A stretch of DNA of 64,000 nt, taken from the NCBI RefSeq assembly GCF_001668615.1, contig NZ_LZMC01000112.1, positions 1-64,000 of the forward strand. Direction: 5' to 3'. The notes below the pieces were generated by a model that saw nothing but the letters and a program-made list of their open reading frames with translations, searched no databases and had not been told where the DNA came from. Source of the stretch: Mycobacterium sp. 1274761.0 (lineage in GTDB: Bacteria; Actinomycetota; Actinomycetes; Mycobacteriales; Mycobacteriaceae). This document shows, in pieces, positions 42,133 to 51,375 of the stretch; the stretch's first letter is position 1, and each line of letters starts with the position of its first letter. The position numbers and the translations under genes are program-made.

Positions 42133-43058
42133 GACCTCAGTTCCCGTCCGGTCAGGTCCAGGAACACGTCCTCCAGGCTGCGCTGCTCCACCCGCATGTC
42201 GGTGGCCAGTACGTCGAGCCTCGCGCACCATGCCGTCACTGTCGCGAGCACCTGCGGATCGATGTGTCCCTCCACGAGGTATTCACCGGGCGCGGTCTCG
42301 GTCGCCCGATAGCTTTCGGGCAGCGCCGAGGCGAGCAGCGACAGGTCGAGCATCCGCGGGGCCTTGAACCGCAGCTGGTTCTCCGCGCCGCTGCGCATCA
42401 ACTCGGCGGGTGTCCCGCTGGCCACCGCGACCCCGTGATCGATGATCACCAGGTGGTCGGCCAGCTCCTCGGCCTCGGACAGCTGATGGGTGGTCAACAC
42501 GACGGTCACGCCGTCGGTGCGCAGGGCATTGATCAACTCCCACACCACGATTCGCGCGTGCGCATCCATGCCCGCGGTGGGCTCGTCGAGGAACACCAGT
42601 TCGGGGCGGCCGACCACCGCACATGCCAGTGCCAGGCGCTGCTGCTGGCCCCCGGACAGCCGCCGGTACGTCGTCTTCGCCGCCTCTGTCAGGCCCAGGG
42701 TCGCCATCAGCCATTGCGGGTCAAGGGGATTGGCGCTGTAGGAGGCGACCAGGTTGAGCATCTCGCCGGCCTGCGCGGCCGGATACGCGCCGCCGCCCTG
42801 CAGCATGACCCCGATGCGTTCGCGCAGGCGCGCGTTGTCGGTGATCGGGTTGAGCCCGAGGATTTCGATCGTGCCCGCGTCGGGTTTGATGAAGCCCTCG
42901 CACATCTCGACGGTGGTCGTCTTGCCCGCGCCGTTGGGTCCGAGCAGCGCCAGCACCTCGGCCGACTGCACCTCGAGGTGGAGGTCGGAGACCGCGGTCG
43001 TCGATCCGTAGCGCTTGCGCACGCCGCGCAGGCGCACGGGAACAGGATCGCGGGTCAC
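42129..43058 (-). CDS. ABC transporter ATP-binding protein (DrrA-type)
   Basis: A 309-residue ATPase. Walker A is LLGPNGAGKTTTVEM, the signature RRLSGGQQQRLALACAV, Walker B ELVFLDEPTAGMD and the switch His in VVLTTHQLSEAE. A C-terminal extension of about 80 residues (LVEGHIDPQVLATV and SLEDVFLDLTGREL) is typical of DrrA/CcmA-like exporters. The GTG start overlaps the mptB stop (GTGA), so mptB, ATPase and permease form one coupled unit. Confidence 0.93.
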   Translation of the reverse strand: MTRDPVPVRLRGVRKRYGSTTAVSDLHLEVQSAEVLALLGPNGAGKTTTVEMCEGFIKPDAGTIEILGLNPITDNARLRERIGVMLQGGGAYPAAQAGEMLNLVASYSANPLDPQWLMATLGLTEAAKTTYRRLSGGQQQRLALACAVVGRPELVFLDEPTAGMDAHARIVVWELINALRTDGVTVVLTTHQLSEAEELADHLVIIDHGVAVASGTPAELMRSGAENQLRFKAPRMLDLSLLASALPESYRATETAPGEYLVEGHIDPQVLATVTAWCARLDVLATDMRVEQRSLEDVFLDLTGRELRS

Positions 43059-44776
43059 GGGGATTCAGCGTAGGCGTCAGCCTTGGCCGCCGGTGTCTGC
43101 GGTAGCGAAGCCGTCACCGGGGCGGACCCGGCGGTCGGGGCGGTGTCGGGGTCCAAGGCCAGGTTCGGCAGTTTGCGCCACGGCAACCGCTGAGCGGTGA
43201 TCGCGATGAGCAGGGCCACGATCACGGTGCTGGCCGCGGTCGCCAGCAGGATCTGGAACACGGTGAACCGGTCGCCGTTGGCGGTAGGCCCGAACACTCC
43301 GACGATGAACGTCACGACGATGGTCGCGGTGCGGAACGACCGCCTGGTGGCCCATGCGGCCAGCGGGATGACCGCCCACAGCAGGTACCACGGCTGGACG
43401 ACGGGGAAGAGCAGCACGGTCATGCCGAGCGCTACGCCGAGCCCGCCGACCGGATGCAGACGACCTCGCAACACCGCCATCAACAGCCACGTCACGATGA
43501 CGGCGATGGTGATGACGCCGATGGCGCGGGTCAGGCCCAGCACGGCGGTGGTGTGATCGCCGAGCCCGAGCAGGATGCCGACCTGCCCGGTGCCCAGCGC
43601 CAACAGCGTCGGCAGCGACATCCAGCTACGCACCACGTTGGCGGTGCCGAGCGTGAACAGCCAGCCGAAGCCGAGTCCGCTGGCCCAGCCGATGATCGCC
43701 ATCACGGCGACCGACACCGCCGCCAGCGATCCGCCCGCGATGAGGAATGCCTTGAACGTGCCGCCCCACCGGCAAGCCAGGGCCATTGCGACGAACCCGA
43801 CAGCGAGCAACCCCGGCAGCTTCACCTGGGAGGACAGCGTGATCAGCACGACGCCGAAGACCAGCATGGCCATTGGTCGCCACCGCACCCAGTCGCCGCG
43901 GCTCTGCGGCCACGCCAGGGGTCGAGGCAGCAGCGGGGTGTCGGCGTACACGCCGCGCAACGCGAATTCGGTGCCCGCCAGCATCAACCCGAGCATCAGC
44001 GACTCGTTGTGGATGCCGGCCACCAAATGCATCAGCAGCAGCGGGTTGGCCGCGCCCAGCCATAGGGCGCTGACCTCGGCCACACCGCAGCGGCGCGCGA
44101 GCCGCGGCACCGCCCACACGATGAGCCCGACACCGAGCAGCACCACCAGCCGGTGGCACAGCACGGCGAACACGATGTTCTCGCCGGTAAGGGCCGATAT
44201 GCCCCGACCGATCCACAGAAATAGCGGACCGTAGGGCGCGGGCGTCTCGCGCCACATCGTCGGCACCGACAGCGTGAACACATGGTCGAGGCCCAGGCCG
44301 GTGGCCGGCCCGACCTTGTAGGGGTCGAGGCCGTTGACCGCGATCTGGCTTTGCGCGAGATAGGAATACACGTCGCGGCTGTACATCGGCGGCGCGATCA
44401 GCAGCGGGAGCACCCACAGCAGCAGCAGGCGGTCGAGTTGGCTGCGGGTCATCCGTCGCTCGCCGAGCGCGAAACGTCCGAGCATCAGCCACGCCAGCGC
44501 CATCATCACAGCGCCCGTGGTCGTCATCGTCAGCGAGACGGTCTGAATTCGCGACGGCAGGTTCAGCAGGCGCACCCCGAACGTCGGATCCTGCACGACC
44601 GGACGCGCCCCGACGCCCAGCGCGCCGATGGCCATCAACACGGTGCCCGTCGCGCCGAAGAGCCGGGTGCGCCGCAGCGCGATCAGCTCGTCGTCGTTGA
44701 GTGGCGACCCGACGGTCCGTTCATCGCCGTGCCAGCCGGCGATCGACGTGGACAGGGACCATCGGCGTGAAGCCAT
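43055..44776 (-). CDS. mptB: Alpha-(1->6)-mannopyranosyltransferase MptB-like
   Basis: A 573-residue polytopic GT-C glycosyltransferase resembling M. tuberculosis MptB (Rv1459c). Such enzymes use polyprenyl-phosphomannose to build the alpha-1,6-mannan core of lipomannan and lipoarabinomannan. About 13 transmembrane helices are visible. The first extracytoplasmic loop holds PPMYSRDVYSYLAQSQ, whose acidic Asp is typical of GT-C active sites. The ATG at 44776 is 6 bases after TACGCT on the minus strand (leaderless). The frame is open to 45931, but that part is antisense to, or overlaps, the MDR reductase. Confidence 0.88.
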   Translation of the reverse strand: MASRRWSLSTSIAGWHGDERTVGSPLNDDELIALRRTRLFGATGTVLMAIGALGVGARPVVQDPTFGVRLLNLPSRIQTVSLTMTTTGAVMMALAWLMLGRFALGERRMTRSQLDRLLLLWVLPLLIAPPMYSRDVYSYLAQSQIAVNGLDPYKVGPATGLGLDHVFTLSVPTMWRETPAPYGPLFLWIGRGISALTGENIVFAVLCHRLVVLLGVGLIVWAVPRLARRCGVAEVSALWLGAANPLLLMHLVAGIHNESLMLGLMLAGTEFALRGVYADTPLLPRPLAWPQSRGDWVRWRPMAMLVFGVVLITLSSQVKLPGLLAVGFVAMALACRWGGTFKAFLIAGGSLAAVSVAVMAIIGWASGLGFGWLFTLGTANVVRSWMSLPTLLALGTGQVGILLGLGDHTTAVLGLTRAIGVITIAVIVTWLLMAVLRGRLHPVGGLGVALGMTVLLFPVVQPWYLLWAVIPLAAWATRRSFRTATIVVTFIVGVFGPTANGDRFTVFQILLATAASTVIVALLIAITAQRLPWRKLPNLALDPDTAPTAGSAPVTASLPQTPAAKADAYAESP

Positions 44777-44782
44777 TACTGC

Positions 44783-44788
44783 AGCGTA
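44783..44788 (-). promoter_or_regulatory. -10 element (TACGCT) of mptB, leaderless
   Basis: TACGCT lies 6 bases before the mptB ATG on the minus strand, in the 17-base gap after the MDR reductase stop. Confidence 0.5.
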
Positions 44789-44793
44789 ACGGT

Positions 44794-45801
44794 CTACAGC
44801 GCGACGATCAGCTTGCCGGTGTTGCCGCCGCTGAACAACAGGTTCAGCGCGTCCGGCGCCTGCTCGAGGCCCTCGATGACGTGCTCGGCGGACTTGATTT
44901 TGCCCTCGGCGATCCAGCCAGCCATCTCGGTTTGCGCGGCGGGGAACCGGTCGAGGTAGTCGAGGATGATGAAGCCCTCCATACGTCCGCGGCGCACCAG
45001 GAGGTTGAGATAATTGCTGGGCCCCGGCGGCGGCGCGTCGCTGGTGTAGGTCGAGATGGCACCGCACAACACGACTCGGCCGCGCATCGCGAGGTTCGCC
45101 AGGCAGTCGTTGAGGATCGACCCGCCGACGTTGTCGAAATACAGGTCGACGCCGCCGGGGCAGGCTTCGCGCAGCCGCGCGGCGACGTTCTCGTTCTTGT
45201 AGTCGATCGCCTCGTCGAAGCCGAGTTCGTCGACGATGTAGCGGCACTTCTCCGGTCCGCCGGCGATGCCGACGACCTTCTTGGCGCCCTTGATCTTGGC
45301 GATCTGGCCCGCGGCCGAACCGGTGGCCCCGGCCGCGCCGGAGACCACCACGACGTCGCCGTCCTTCACCTGTCCGACGTCGGTCATTCCGAAGTAGGCC
45401 GTCATGCCTGTGACGCCGAGGATCCCGATGGCGAGACCGGGCGACACGCCCTCCGGCAGCACCTGCATCGCCTGTGCGCCCGCGTCGATGATCACGTAGT
45501 CCTGCCAGCCCGTCATGCCGAACACCAACTGCCCCGGTTGGTAGGCGTCGGTGCGGCTCACGACGACCTCGCCGACGCCGCCGCTGCGGATGACCTCGCC
45601 GATCTGGATCGGCGGCAGGTAGCTCGGAACGTCGTCCATCCAGGTGCGGATCGTCGGGTCGATGGACAGGTATCGGACCCTGACCAGGGCTTCGCCGTCG
45701 CTCAGCTCGGGCACCTGCTCGGTCTCCAGCCGGGTCGTGTCGGCGTCCACGAGTCCCGAGGGACGTTGGGCCAGGACAATGCGCCGGTTCTGCTCGCTCA
45801 C
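44794..45801 (-). CDS. NADP-dependent oxidoreductase (CurA-like MDR family)
   Basis: A 335-residue zinc-independent medium-chain reductase of the leukotriene B4 dehydrogenase/curcumin reductase group. It shows IVLAQRPSGLVDADTTRLE, VRYLSIDPTIRTWMDD, TGMTAYFGMTDVGQ, the cofactor loop VSGAAGATGSAAGQIAKI and YFDNVGGSILND. It probably reduces activated double bonds of alpha,beta-unsaturated ketones; the physiological substrate is unknown. The GTG at 45801 is 6 bases after TACCAT on the minus strand. Diverges from sufR. Confidence 0.9.
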   Translation of the reverse strand: MSEQNRRIVLAQRPSGLVDADTTRLETEQVPELSDGEALVRVRYLSIDPTIRTWMDDVPSYLPPIQIGEVIRSGGVGEVVVSRTDAYQPGQLVFGMTGWQDYVIIDAGAQAMQVLPEGVSPGLAIGILGVTGMTAYFGMTDVGQVKDGDVVVVSGAAGATGSAAGQIAKIKGAKKVVGIAGGPEKCRYIVDELGFDEAIDYKNENVAARLREACPGGVDLYFDNVGGSILNDCLANLAMRGRVVLCGAISTYTSDAPPPGPSNYLNLLVRRGRMEGFIILDYLDRFPAAQTEMAGWIAEGKIKSAEHVIEGLEQAPDALNLLFSGGNTGKLIVAL

Positions 45802-45807
45802 GTGCTG

Positions 45808-45813
45808 ATGGTA
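45808..45813 (-). promoter_or_regulatory. -10 element (TACCAT) of the MDR reductase, leaderless
   Basis: TACCAT ends 6 bases before the GTG on the minus strand. No ribosome binding site is seen. Confidence 0.5.
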
Positions 45814-45967
45814 GGACTCTCGCCAAGGCTTGCCGAGCGCGAGCGCTCATCCCTGTACAGAATCCGGCCCGGAAAACCGTACAAATCTGAGCGCTTCGGC
45901 CGAATCGCTGGCCGTAGGACGTTGCCCACATAAGGGTGGCCTTGCTTTACCCGCTTTCTTAATTCCG

Positions 45968-45984
45968 TCACAATAGTGTTGTGA
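45968..45984. promoter_or_regulatory. Palindrome TCACA-N7-TGTGA over the sufR start (probable SufR operator)
   Basis: TCACAATAGTGTTGTGA spans the probable -10 (CACAAT, 45969-45974) and the GTG start at 45981. A bound repressor would cover the transcription start. Arms TCACA/TGTGA, with AGTGT inside, resemble the ACACT/TGTGA halves described for mycobacterial SufR, but spacing differs. No clear -35 is seen in the preceding 179-base gap. Confidence 0.55.
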
Positions 45985-46697
45985 AATTCGGTCCGGAAGC
46001 CAGCGATCGCCACACCCGTGGCGCAATCGTCCAGCTTCTGCTGGAATCCGGACCCATCACCGCAGGTGAGATCGGCGAACGCCTCGGCATCTCCGCCGCG
46101 GGCGTACGCAGGCACCTCGACGCGCTGCTGGAGGCCGGTGAAGCCCAGTCCAGCGCGGCCGCCACCTGGCAGCACAACGGCCGAGGCAGGCCCGCCCGCC
46201 GCTACCGGCTGACCGCCGCAGGGCGCGCGAAGATGGGCCATGCCTATGACGACCTGGCCGCTGCGGCCATGCGGCAGCTGCGCGAAATCGGCGGCGACGA
46301 CGCCGTGCGGACCTTCGCGCGTCGCCGCATCGACACCATCCTGTCGGGAGTAACCGAGGGATCCGATGACGTTGAATCCACTGTCGATCGCGTCGCAGGT
46401 GCGCTGACCGAGGCTGGCTACGCCGCTACCACCACCCAGGTGAGCGGTCCCATCCACGGCATTGAGCTGTGCCAGCATCACTGCCCGGTGTCGCACGTCG
46501 CCGAGGAATTCCCGGAGCTGTGCGAGGCCGAACGGGAAGCCTTCGCCGAGGTGCTCGGCACCCACGTGCAACGCCTCGCCACGATCGTCAACGGAGACTG
46601 TGCGTGCACGACGCACGTGCCTCTCGACATGCCAAGAATTCGGCGCACAGCCCGGCGCGCCGAAGCCGCCACGAGCACGCAAGGAGCGTCGACATGA
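45981..46697 (+). CDS. sufR: Fe-S cluster-sensing repressor SufR
   Basis: A 238-residue ArsR/DeoR-type winged-helix regulator (Rv1460-like). The N-terminal helix-turn-helix reads ITAGEIGERLGISAAGVRRHLDALLEAG. The C-terminal region has a cysteine set for an Fe-S cluster: ELCQHHCPVSH, FPELCEAE and GDCACTTH. In M. tuberculosis the cluster responds to iron and nitric oxide and the protein represses its own suf operon. The GTG lies 6 bases after CACAAT (leaderless) and within the palindrome. The stop overlaps sufB (ATGA). Confidence 0.94.
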   Translation: MKFGPEASDRHTRGAIVQLLLESGPITAGEIGERLGISAAGVRRHLDALLEAGEAQSSAAATWQHNGRGRPARRYRLTAAGRAKMGHAYDDLAAAAMRQLREIGGDDAVRTFARRRIDTILSGVTEGSDDVESTVDRVAGALTEAGYAATTTQVSGPIHGIELCQHHCPVSHVAEEFPELCEAEREAFAEVLGTHVQRLATIVNGDCACTTHVPLDMPRIRRTARRAEAATSTQGAST

Positions 46698-48121
46698 CGA
46701 CCACGCCCGAAGTCCTGACCCAGGATCAGACCATTGAGTCGCTGGGTCGGTACGGCTATGGCTGGGCCGATTCCGACGAAGCCGGCGCCAGCGCGCAGCG
46801 TGGTCTCTCCGAAGCGGTGGTCCGCGACATCTCCGCCAAGAAGAACGAGCCGGAGTGGATGCTCGAGAGCCGGCTGAGGGCTCTTCGCACCTTCACCAAG
46901 AAGCCGATGCCGAACTGGGGCTCGAACTTAGAAGGCATCGACTTCGACAACATCAAGTACTTCGTGCGCTCGACGGAGAAGCAGGCCGCCTCCTGGGAGG
47001 ATCTGCCCGAGGACATCCGCAACACCTACGACAAGCTCGGCATCCCCGAAGCCGAAAAGCAGCGCCTGGTCGCAGGCGTGGCGGCCCAGTACGAGTCCGA
47101 AGTCGTCTATCACCAGATCCGCGAAGACCTCGAGAGCCAGGGCGTCATCTTCCTGGATACCGACTCCGGCCTGCGCGAGCATCCGGAGCTGTTCAAGCAG
47201 TACTTCGGCACGGTGATCCCCGCCGGCGACAACAAGTTCTCCGCGCTGAATACCGCTGTGTGGTCGGGGGGTTCGTTCATCTACGTGCCGCCGGGCGTGC
47301 ACGTCGACATCCCGCTACAGGCCTACTTCCGGATCAACACCGAGAATATGGGCCAGTTCGAGCGGACGCTGATCATCGTCGACGAGGGCGCCTACGTGCA
47401 CTACGTCGAGGGCTGCACAGCACCCATCTACAAGAGCGATTCGCTGCACTCGGCAGTCGTCGAGATCATCGTGAAGCCCGGCGGCCGTTGCCGGTACACG
47501 ACCATCCAGAACTGGTCGAACAACGTCTACAACCTCGTCACCAAGCGGGCCCGTGCCGAGGCCGGCGCCACCATGGAGTGGGTCGACGGCAACATCGGGT
47601 CGAAGGTCACGATGAAGTACCCCGCGGTGTGGATGACCGGTGAGCACGCCAAGGGCGAGGTGCTGTCGGTGGCGTTCGCCGGTGAGGGTCAGCACCAGGA
47701 CACGGGCGCCAAGATGCTGCACCTGGCGCCGAACACGTCGAGCAACATCGTGTCGAAGTCGGTGGCACGTGGCGGTGGTCGCGCCTCCTACCGCGGCCTG
47801 GTCCAGGTCAACAAGGGTGCGCACGGATCGCGCTCCAGCGTGAAATGTGATGCGCTGCTTGTCGATACGATCAGCCGCAGCGACACCTACCCTTACGTCG
47901 ACATCCGCGAGGACGACGTCACGATGGGCCACGAGGCCACCGTCTCCAAGGTCAGCGAGGACCAGCTGTTCTACCTGATGAGCCGCGGCCTCAGCGAAGA
48001 CGAGGCGATGGCGATGGTGGTGCGAGGCTTCGTCGAGCCGATCGCCAAGGAACTGCCGATGGAGTACGCCCTGGAGCTCAACCGCCTGATCGAGCTGCAG
48101 ATGGAAGGTGCTGTCGGCTAG
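46694..48121 (+). CDS. sufB: Fe-S cluster scaffold subunit SufB
   Basis: A 475-residue subunit of the SufBC2D complex on which new Fe-S clusters are built. Typical parts are KKNEPEWMLESRLRAL, IYVPPGVHVDIPLQAYFRIN, HYVEGCTAPIYKSDSLHSA (with the cysteine and adjacent residues at the usual intein insertion site), KCDALLVDTISRSDTYP and HEATVSKVSEDQLFYLMSRG. Unlike M. tuberculosis SufB, which carries an intein, the sequence is continuous. AAGGAG precedes the start. Overlaps sufR by four bases and sufD by one. Confidence 0.96.
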   Translation: MTTTPEVLTQDQTIESLGRYGYGWADSDEAGASAQRGLSEAVVRDISAKKNEPEWMLESRLRALRTFTKKPMPNWGSNLEGIDFDNIKYFVRSTEKQAASWEDLPEDIRNTYDKLGIPEAEKQRLVAGVAAQYESEVVYHQIREDLESQGVIFLDTDSGLREHPELFKQYFGTVIPAGDNKFSALNTAVWSGGSFIYVPPGVHVDIPLQAYFRINTENMGQFERTLIIVDEGAYVHYVEGCTAPIYKSDSLHSAVVEIIVKPGGRCRYTTIQNWSNNVYNLVTKRARAEAGATMEWVDGNIGSKVTMKYPAVWMTGEHAKGEVLSVAFAGEGQHQDTGAKMLHLAPNTSSNIVSKSVARGGGRASYRGLVQVNKGAHGSRSSVKCDALLVDTISRSDTYPYVDIREDDVTMGHEATVSKVSEDQLFYLMSRGLSEDEAMAMVVRGFVEPIAKELPMEYALELNRLIELQMEGAVG

Positions 48122-49299
48122 TGGTTCAAAACCTGACAACAGCCGTCGAGGGCACCAATAAGGGCGAGCTGTTCACTTCCTTTGACGTCGACGCCTTCGA
48201 GGTACCTGGCGGCCGCGACGAACTCTGGCGCTTCACGCCGCTGAAGCGGCTGCGGGGCCTGCACGACGGATCCGCGACCGCTACCGGAACTGCGCGCATC
48301 GAGGTTTCGAACTGCGACGGCGTGACCGCCGAGACGGTCGGTCGAGGCGACGAGCGGCTGGGCCAGGCCGGTGCACCCGCCGACCGCATTGCCGCGCAGG
48401 CGTTTTCAGCGTTCGATACCGCGACCATCGTCACCGTCGCCAAGGGTGCCGCCTGTGAGGCGCCGATCGAGATCGCCGTGACCGGGCCTGGCGCAGGTGT
48501 GACGGCCTTCGGGCACCTGCAGGTGCGGGTCGAAGAACTCGGCGAGGCCATCGTCGTCATCGACCAGCGCGGTGGCGGAACCTACGCCGACAACATCGAA
48601 TTCGTCGTCGGCGATGCGGCGACGCTGAAGGTGGTGTCGATCGCCGACTGGGACGATGACACGGTCAACGTCAGCATGCACCACGCATCGCTCGGCAAGG
48701 ACGCGGTGTTTCGGCACGCCGCGGTCACCCTCGGCGGTGACGTCGTGCGGATGACGGGACGGGTCCGCTTCTGCGCGCCGGGCGGTGACGCCGAACTGCT
48801 CGGGCTGTATTTCGCCGACGACGGGCAGCACTTCGAGTCCCGGCTTCTGGTCGACCACGCGGAGCCGAACTGCCGATCGCACGTGACGTACAAAGGTGCG
48901 CTGCAAGGCGATCCGGATTCCTCGCGACCGGACACGCACACGGTGTGGATCGGCGACGTGCTGATCCGTGCGGCGGCAACCGGCACCGACACCTTTGAGA
49001 CCAACCGCAATCTGGTGCTCACCGACGGAGCGCGCGCCGACTCGGTGCCCAACCTCGAGATCGAAACCGGCGAGATCGCCGGGGCCGGACACGCCAGTGC
49101 CACCGGCCGATTCGATGACGAGCAGCTTTTCTACCTTCAGGCGCGCGGCATCCCGGAAGACCAGGCCCGTCGCCTCATCGTGCGGGGCTTCTTCGGCGAG
49201 ATCATCCAGAAGATCACCGTGCCCGCCGTCCGCGAGCGGCTGACCGACGCCATCGAACACGAACTCGAATTGACCGAGACCCTTCAAGGAACACAATGA
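48121..49299 (+). CDS. sufD: Fe-S cluster assembly protein SufD
   Basis: A 392-residue paralogue and partner of SufB in the SufBC2D complex. It has the parallel beta-helix core and the C-terminal SufBD signature (HASATGRFDDEQLFYLQARGIPEDQARRL, given here only as a region: residues about 330-360). DELWRFTPLKRLRGL near residue 35 is typical. The GTG shares its G with the sufB TAG stop. It ends in an ATGA overlap with sufC. Confidence 0.95.
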   Translation: MVQNLTTAVEGTNKGELFTSFDVDAFEVPGGRDELWRFTPLKRLRGLHDGSATATGTARIEVSNCDGVTAETVGRGDERLGQAGAPADRIAAQAFSAFDTATIVTVAKGAACEAPIEIAVTGPGAGVTAFGHLQVRVEELGEAIVVIDQRGGGTYADNIEFVVGDAATLKVVSIADWDDDTVNVSMHHASLGKDAVFRHAAVTLGGDVVRMTGRVRFCAPGGDAELLGLYFADDGQHFESRLLVDHAEPNCRSHVTYKGALQGDPDSSRPDTHTVWIGDVLIRAAATGTDTFETNRNLVLTDGARADSVPNLEIETGEIAGAGHASATGRFDDEQLFYLQARGIPEDQARRLIVRGFFGEIIQKITVPAVRERLTDAIEHELELTETLQGTQ

Positions 49300-50075
49300 C
49301 CACACTGGAAATCAGGGACCTGCACGTCAGCGTCGCAGCCACCGAAGCCGCAGAAGAGATTCCGATCCTCAAGGGTGTCGACCTGACGGTGAACTCGGGA
49401 GAGACCCACGCTCTGATGGGCCCCAACGGATCCGGCAAGTCGACGCTGTCGTATGCCATTGCGGGCCATCCGAAGTACAAGGTCACCTCGGGCTCTATCA
49501 CGCTCGACGGCCAGGATGTACTGGAGATGACGGTCGACGAGCGCGCCCGCGCCGGCTTGTTCCTCGCGATGCAGTACCCCGTCGAGGTGCCGGGGGTCTC
49601 GATGTCGAACTTCCTGCGCACGGCCGCGACGGCGGTGCGGGGCGAGGCTCCGAAGCTGCGGCACTGGGTCAAAGAGGTCAAGTCCGCGATGGAAGACCTC
49701 GAGATCGAACCCTCCTTCTCCGAACGCAGTGTCAACGAAGGCTTCTCGGGTGGCGAAAAGAAGCGTCACGAGATTCTGCAGCTGTCGCTGCTGAAGCCGA
49801 AGATCGCGATTCTCGACGAGACCGACTCGGGTCTGGACGTCGACGCACTGCGCGTCGTCAGCGAGGGCGTGAACCGCTACGCCGAAGCCGAGAACGGCGG
49901 CGTGCTGCTGATCACGCACTACACCCGCATCCTGCGCTACATCCAGCCCCAGTTCGTGCACGTCTTCGTCAACGGCCGCATCGTCGAGTCGGGCGGAGCC
50001 GAGTTGGCCGACGAATTGGAAGAGAACGGCTACGTGCGGTTCACCCAGCAGCAGGCGGCAGCTTCATCGTCATAG
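49296..50075 (+). CDS. sufC: Fe-S cluster assembly ATPase SufC
   Basis: A 259-residue cytosolic ABC ATPase that powers the SufBC2D scaffold. Walker A is MGPNGSGKSTLSYAIAG, the SufC-type signature GFSGGEKKRHEILQL, Walker B KIAILDETDSGLDVDAL and the switch His in LLITHYTRIL. It contains the SufC segment LFLAMQYPVEVPGVS. No membrane partner exists, consistent with its role. Start overlaps sufD; 36 bases separate it from sufS. Confidence 0.97.
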   Translation: MTTLEIRDLHVSVAATEAAEEIPILKGVDLTVNSGETHALMGPNGSGKSTLSYAIAGHPKYKVTSGSITLDGQDVLEMTVDERARAGLFLAMQYPVEVPGVSMSNFLRTAATAVRGEAPKLRHWVKEVKSAMEDLEIEPSFSERSVNEGFSGGEKKRHEILQLSLLKPKIAILDETDSGLDVDALRVVSEGVNRYAEAENGGVLLITHYTRILRYIQPQFVHVFVNGRIVESGGAELADELEENGYVRFTQQQAAASSS

Positions 50076-50111
50076 GGGTCGTAGGGGAGGCCGGAGAGGG
50101 AGCGTGATCGT

Positions 50112-51365
50112 ATGACCACCTCGGTGAATCCGCTTGACCTGGACAGGATCCGGGCAGACTTCCCGATCCTGAAGAGGGTCATGCGCGGCGGCAAACAGCT
50201 CGCCTACCTCGATTCGGGTGCGACGTCTCAGCGTCCACTGCAGGTGCTCGACGCCGAACGCGACTTCCTGGTCACCTCCAACGGCGCGGTGCACCGCGGC
50301 GCGCATCAGCTGATGGAGGAGTCCACCGACGCCTACGAGATGGGCCGCGCCGACATCGCCACCTTCGTCGGAGCCGACGCGACCGAGTTGGTGTTCACCA
50401 AGAACGCCACCGAGGCGATCAACCTTGTCGCGTATACGTTGGGGGACAAGCGGTTTGACCGTGCGGTCGGTCCGGGCGACGTCATCGTCACCACCGAGCT
50501 GGAACATCACGCCAACCTGGTGCCGTGGCAGGAGTTGGCCCGCCGCACCGGTGCGACCCTGAAGTGGTATTCGGTCGACGCAGATGGGCGGATCGACCTC
50601 GATTCGCTCGAGCTGGACACCCACGTCAAGGTCGTGGCGTTTAGCCATCATTCCAATGTCACCGGTGCCGTTGCGCCGGTGGCCCAGCTGGTCGACCGGG
50701 CGCAGGCAGTCGGCGCGCTGACCGTTCTCGACGCCTGCCAGTCAGTGCCGCATGAGGCTGTCGACTTCCACGCCCTCGGCGTCGACTATGCCGCGTTCTC
50801 AGGACATAAGATGTTGGGCCCCAACGGTATCGGTGTGCTGTACGGACGCCAGGAGCTGTTGGATGCGATGCCGCCGTTCATCACCGGCGGTTCGATGATC
50901 GAAACCGTCACGATGGACGAGACAACGTTCGCGCCCGCACCGCAACGGTTCGAGGCCGGCACGCCGATGACGTCGCAGGTCGTCGGACTGGCCGCCGCAG
51001 CACGATATCTGGGCGCCATCGGCATGGAGGCGGTCGCAGCACACGAGGCCGACCTGGTTGGAGCCACATTGGAGGGTCTGGCCACCGTGCCTAGTGTCCG
51101 GATCGTCGGCCCCACGACCTTGGCGGGTCGCGGCTCGCCGGTCAGCTTCGTCGTGGACGGCATCCACGCACACGACGTCGGTCAGATCCTCGACGACGAA
51201 GGCGTTGCGGTCCGCGTGGGACACCATTGCGCGTGGCCGCTGCACCGCAAGTTCGGGATCGCGGCGACGGCTCGCGCCTCGTTCGCCGTGTACAACACGC
51301 CCGACGAGGTCGACCGGCTGGTGGCAGGCGTGCAGCGCGCAGTCGAATTCTTCGGCAGGGACTGA
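50112..51365 (+). CDS. sufS: Cysteine desulfurase SufS
   Basis: A 417-residue PLP enzyme that takes sulfur from cysteine for cluster assembly. PLP-binding segments are FTKNATEAINLVA, TTELEHHANLVPW and LDACQSVPHEAVDF; the Schiff-base lysine is in AAFSGHKMLGPNGIGVLYG. The persulfide-carrying cysteine is in RVGHHCAWPLHRKFG, the SufS/group II type. GAGAGGGAGC precedes the start. It delivers sulfur to SufU, encoded next. Confidence 0.97.
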   Translation: MTTSVNPLDLDRIRADFPILKRVMRGGKQLAYLDSGATSQRPLQVLDAERDFLVTSNGAVHRGAHQLMEESTDAYEMGRADIATFVGADATELVFTKNATEAINLVAYTLGDKRFDRAVGPGDVIVTTELEHHANLVPWQELARRTGATLKWYSVDADGRIDLDSLELDTHVKVVAFSHHSNVTGAVAPVAQLVDRAQAVGALTVLDACQSVPHEAVDFHALGVDYAAFSGHKMLGPNGIGVLYGRQELLDAMPPFITGGSMIETVTMDETTFAPAPQRFEAGTPMTSQVVGLAAAARYLGAIGMEAVAAHEADLVGATLEGLATVPSVRIVGPTTLAGRGSPVSFVVDGIHAHDVGQILDDEGVAVRVGHHCAWPLHRKFGIAATARASFAVYNTPDEVDRLVAGVQRAVEFFGRD

Positions 51366-51375
51366 GGCGACGTCC

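Noticed and set aside
44777..45931. N-terminal extension of mptB by nearly 400 codons
   Set aside because: The extension is the MDR reductase read in another frame; a leaderless promoter lies immediately before the ATG at 44776.
50104..50115. Three-codon frame (MIV) overlapping the sufS start as ATGA
   Set aside because: It has the same overlap geometry as the microORF elements but no shared core sequence, and such a short frame is expected by chance.
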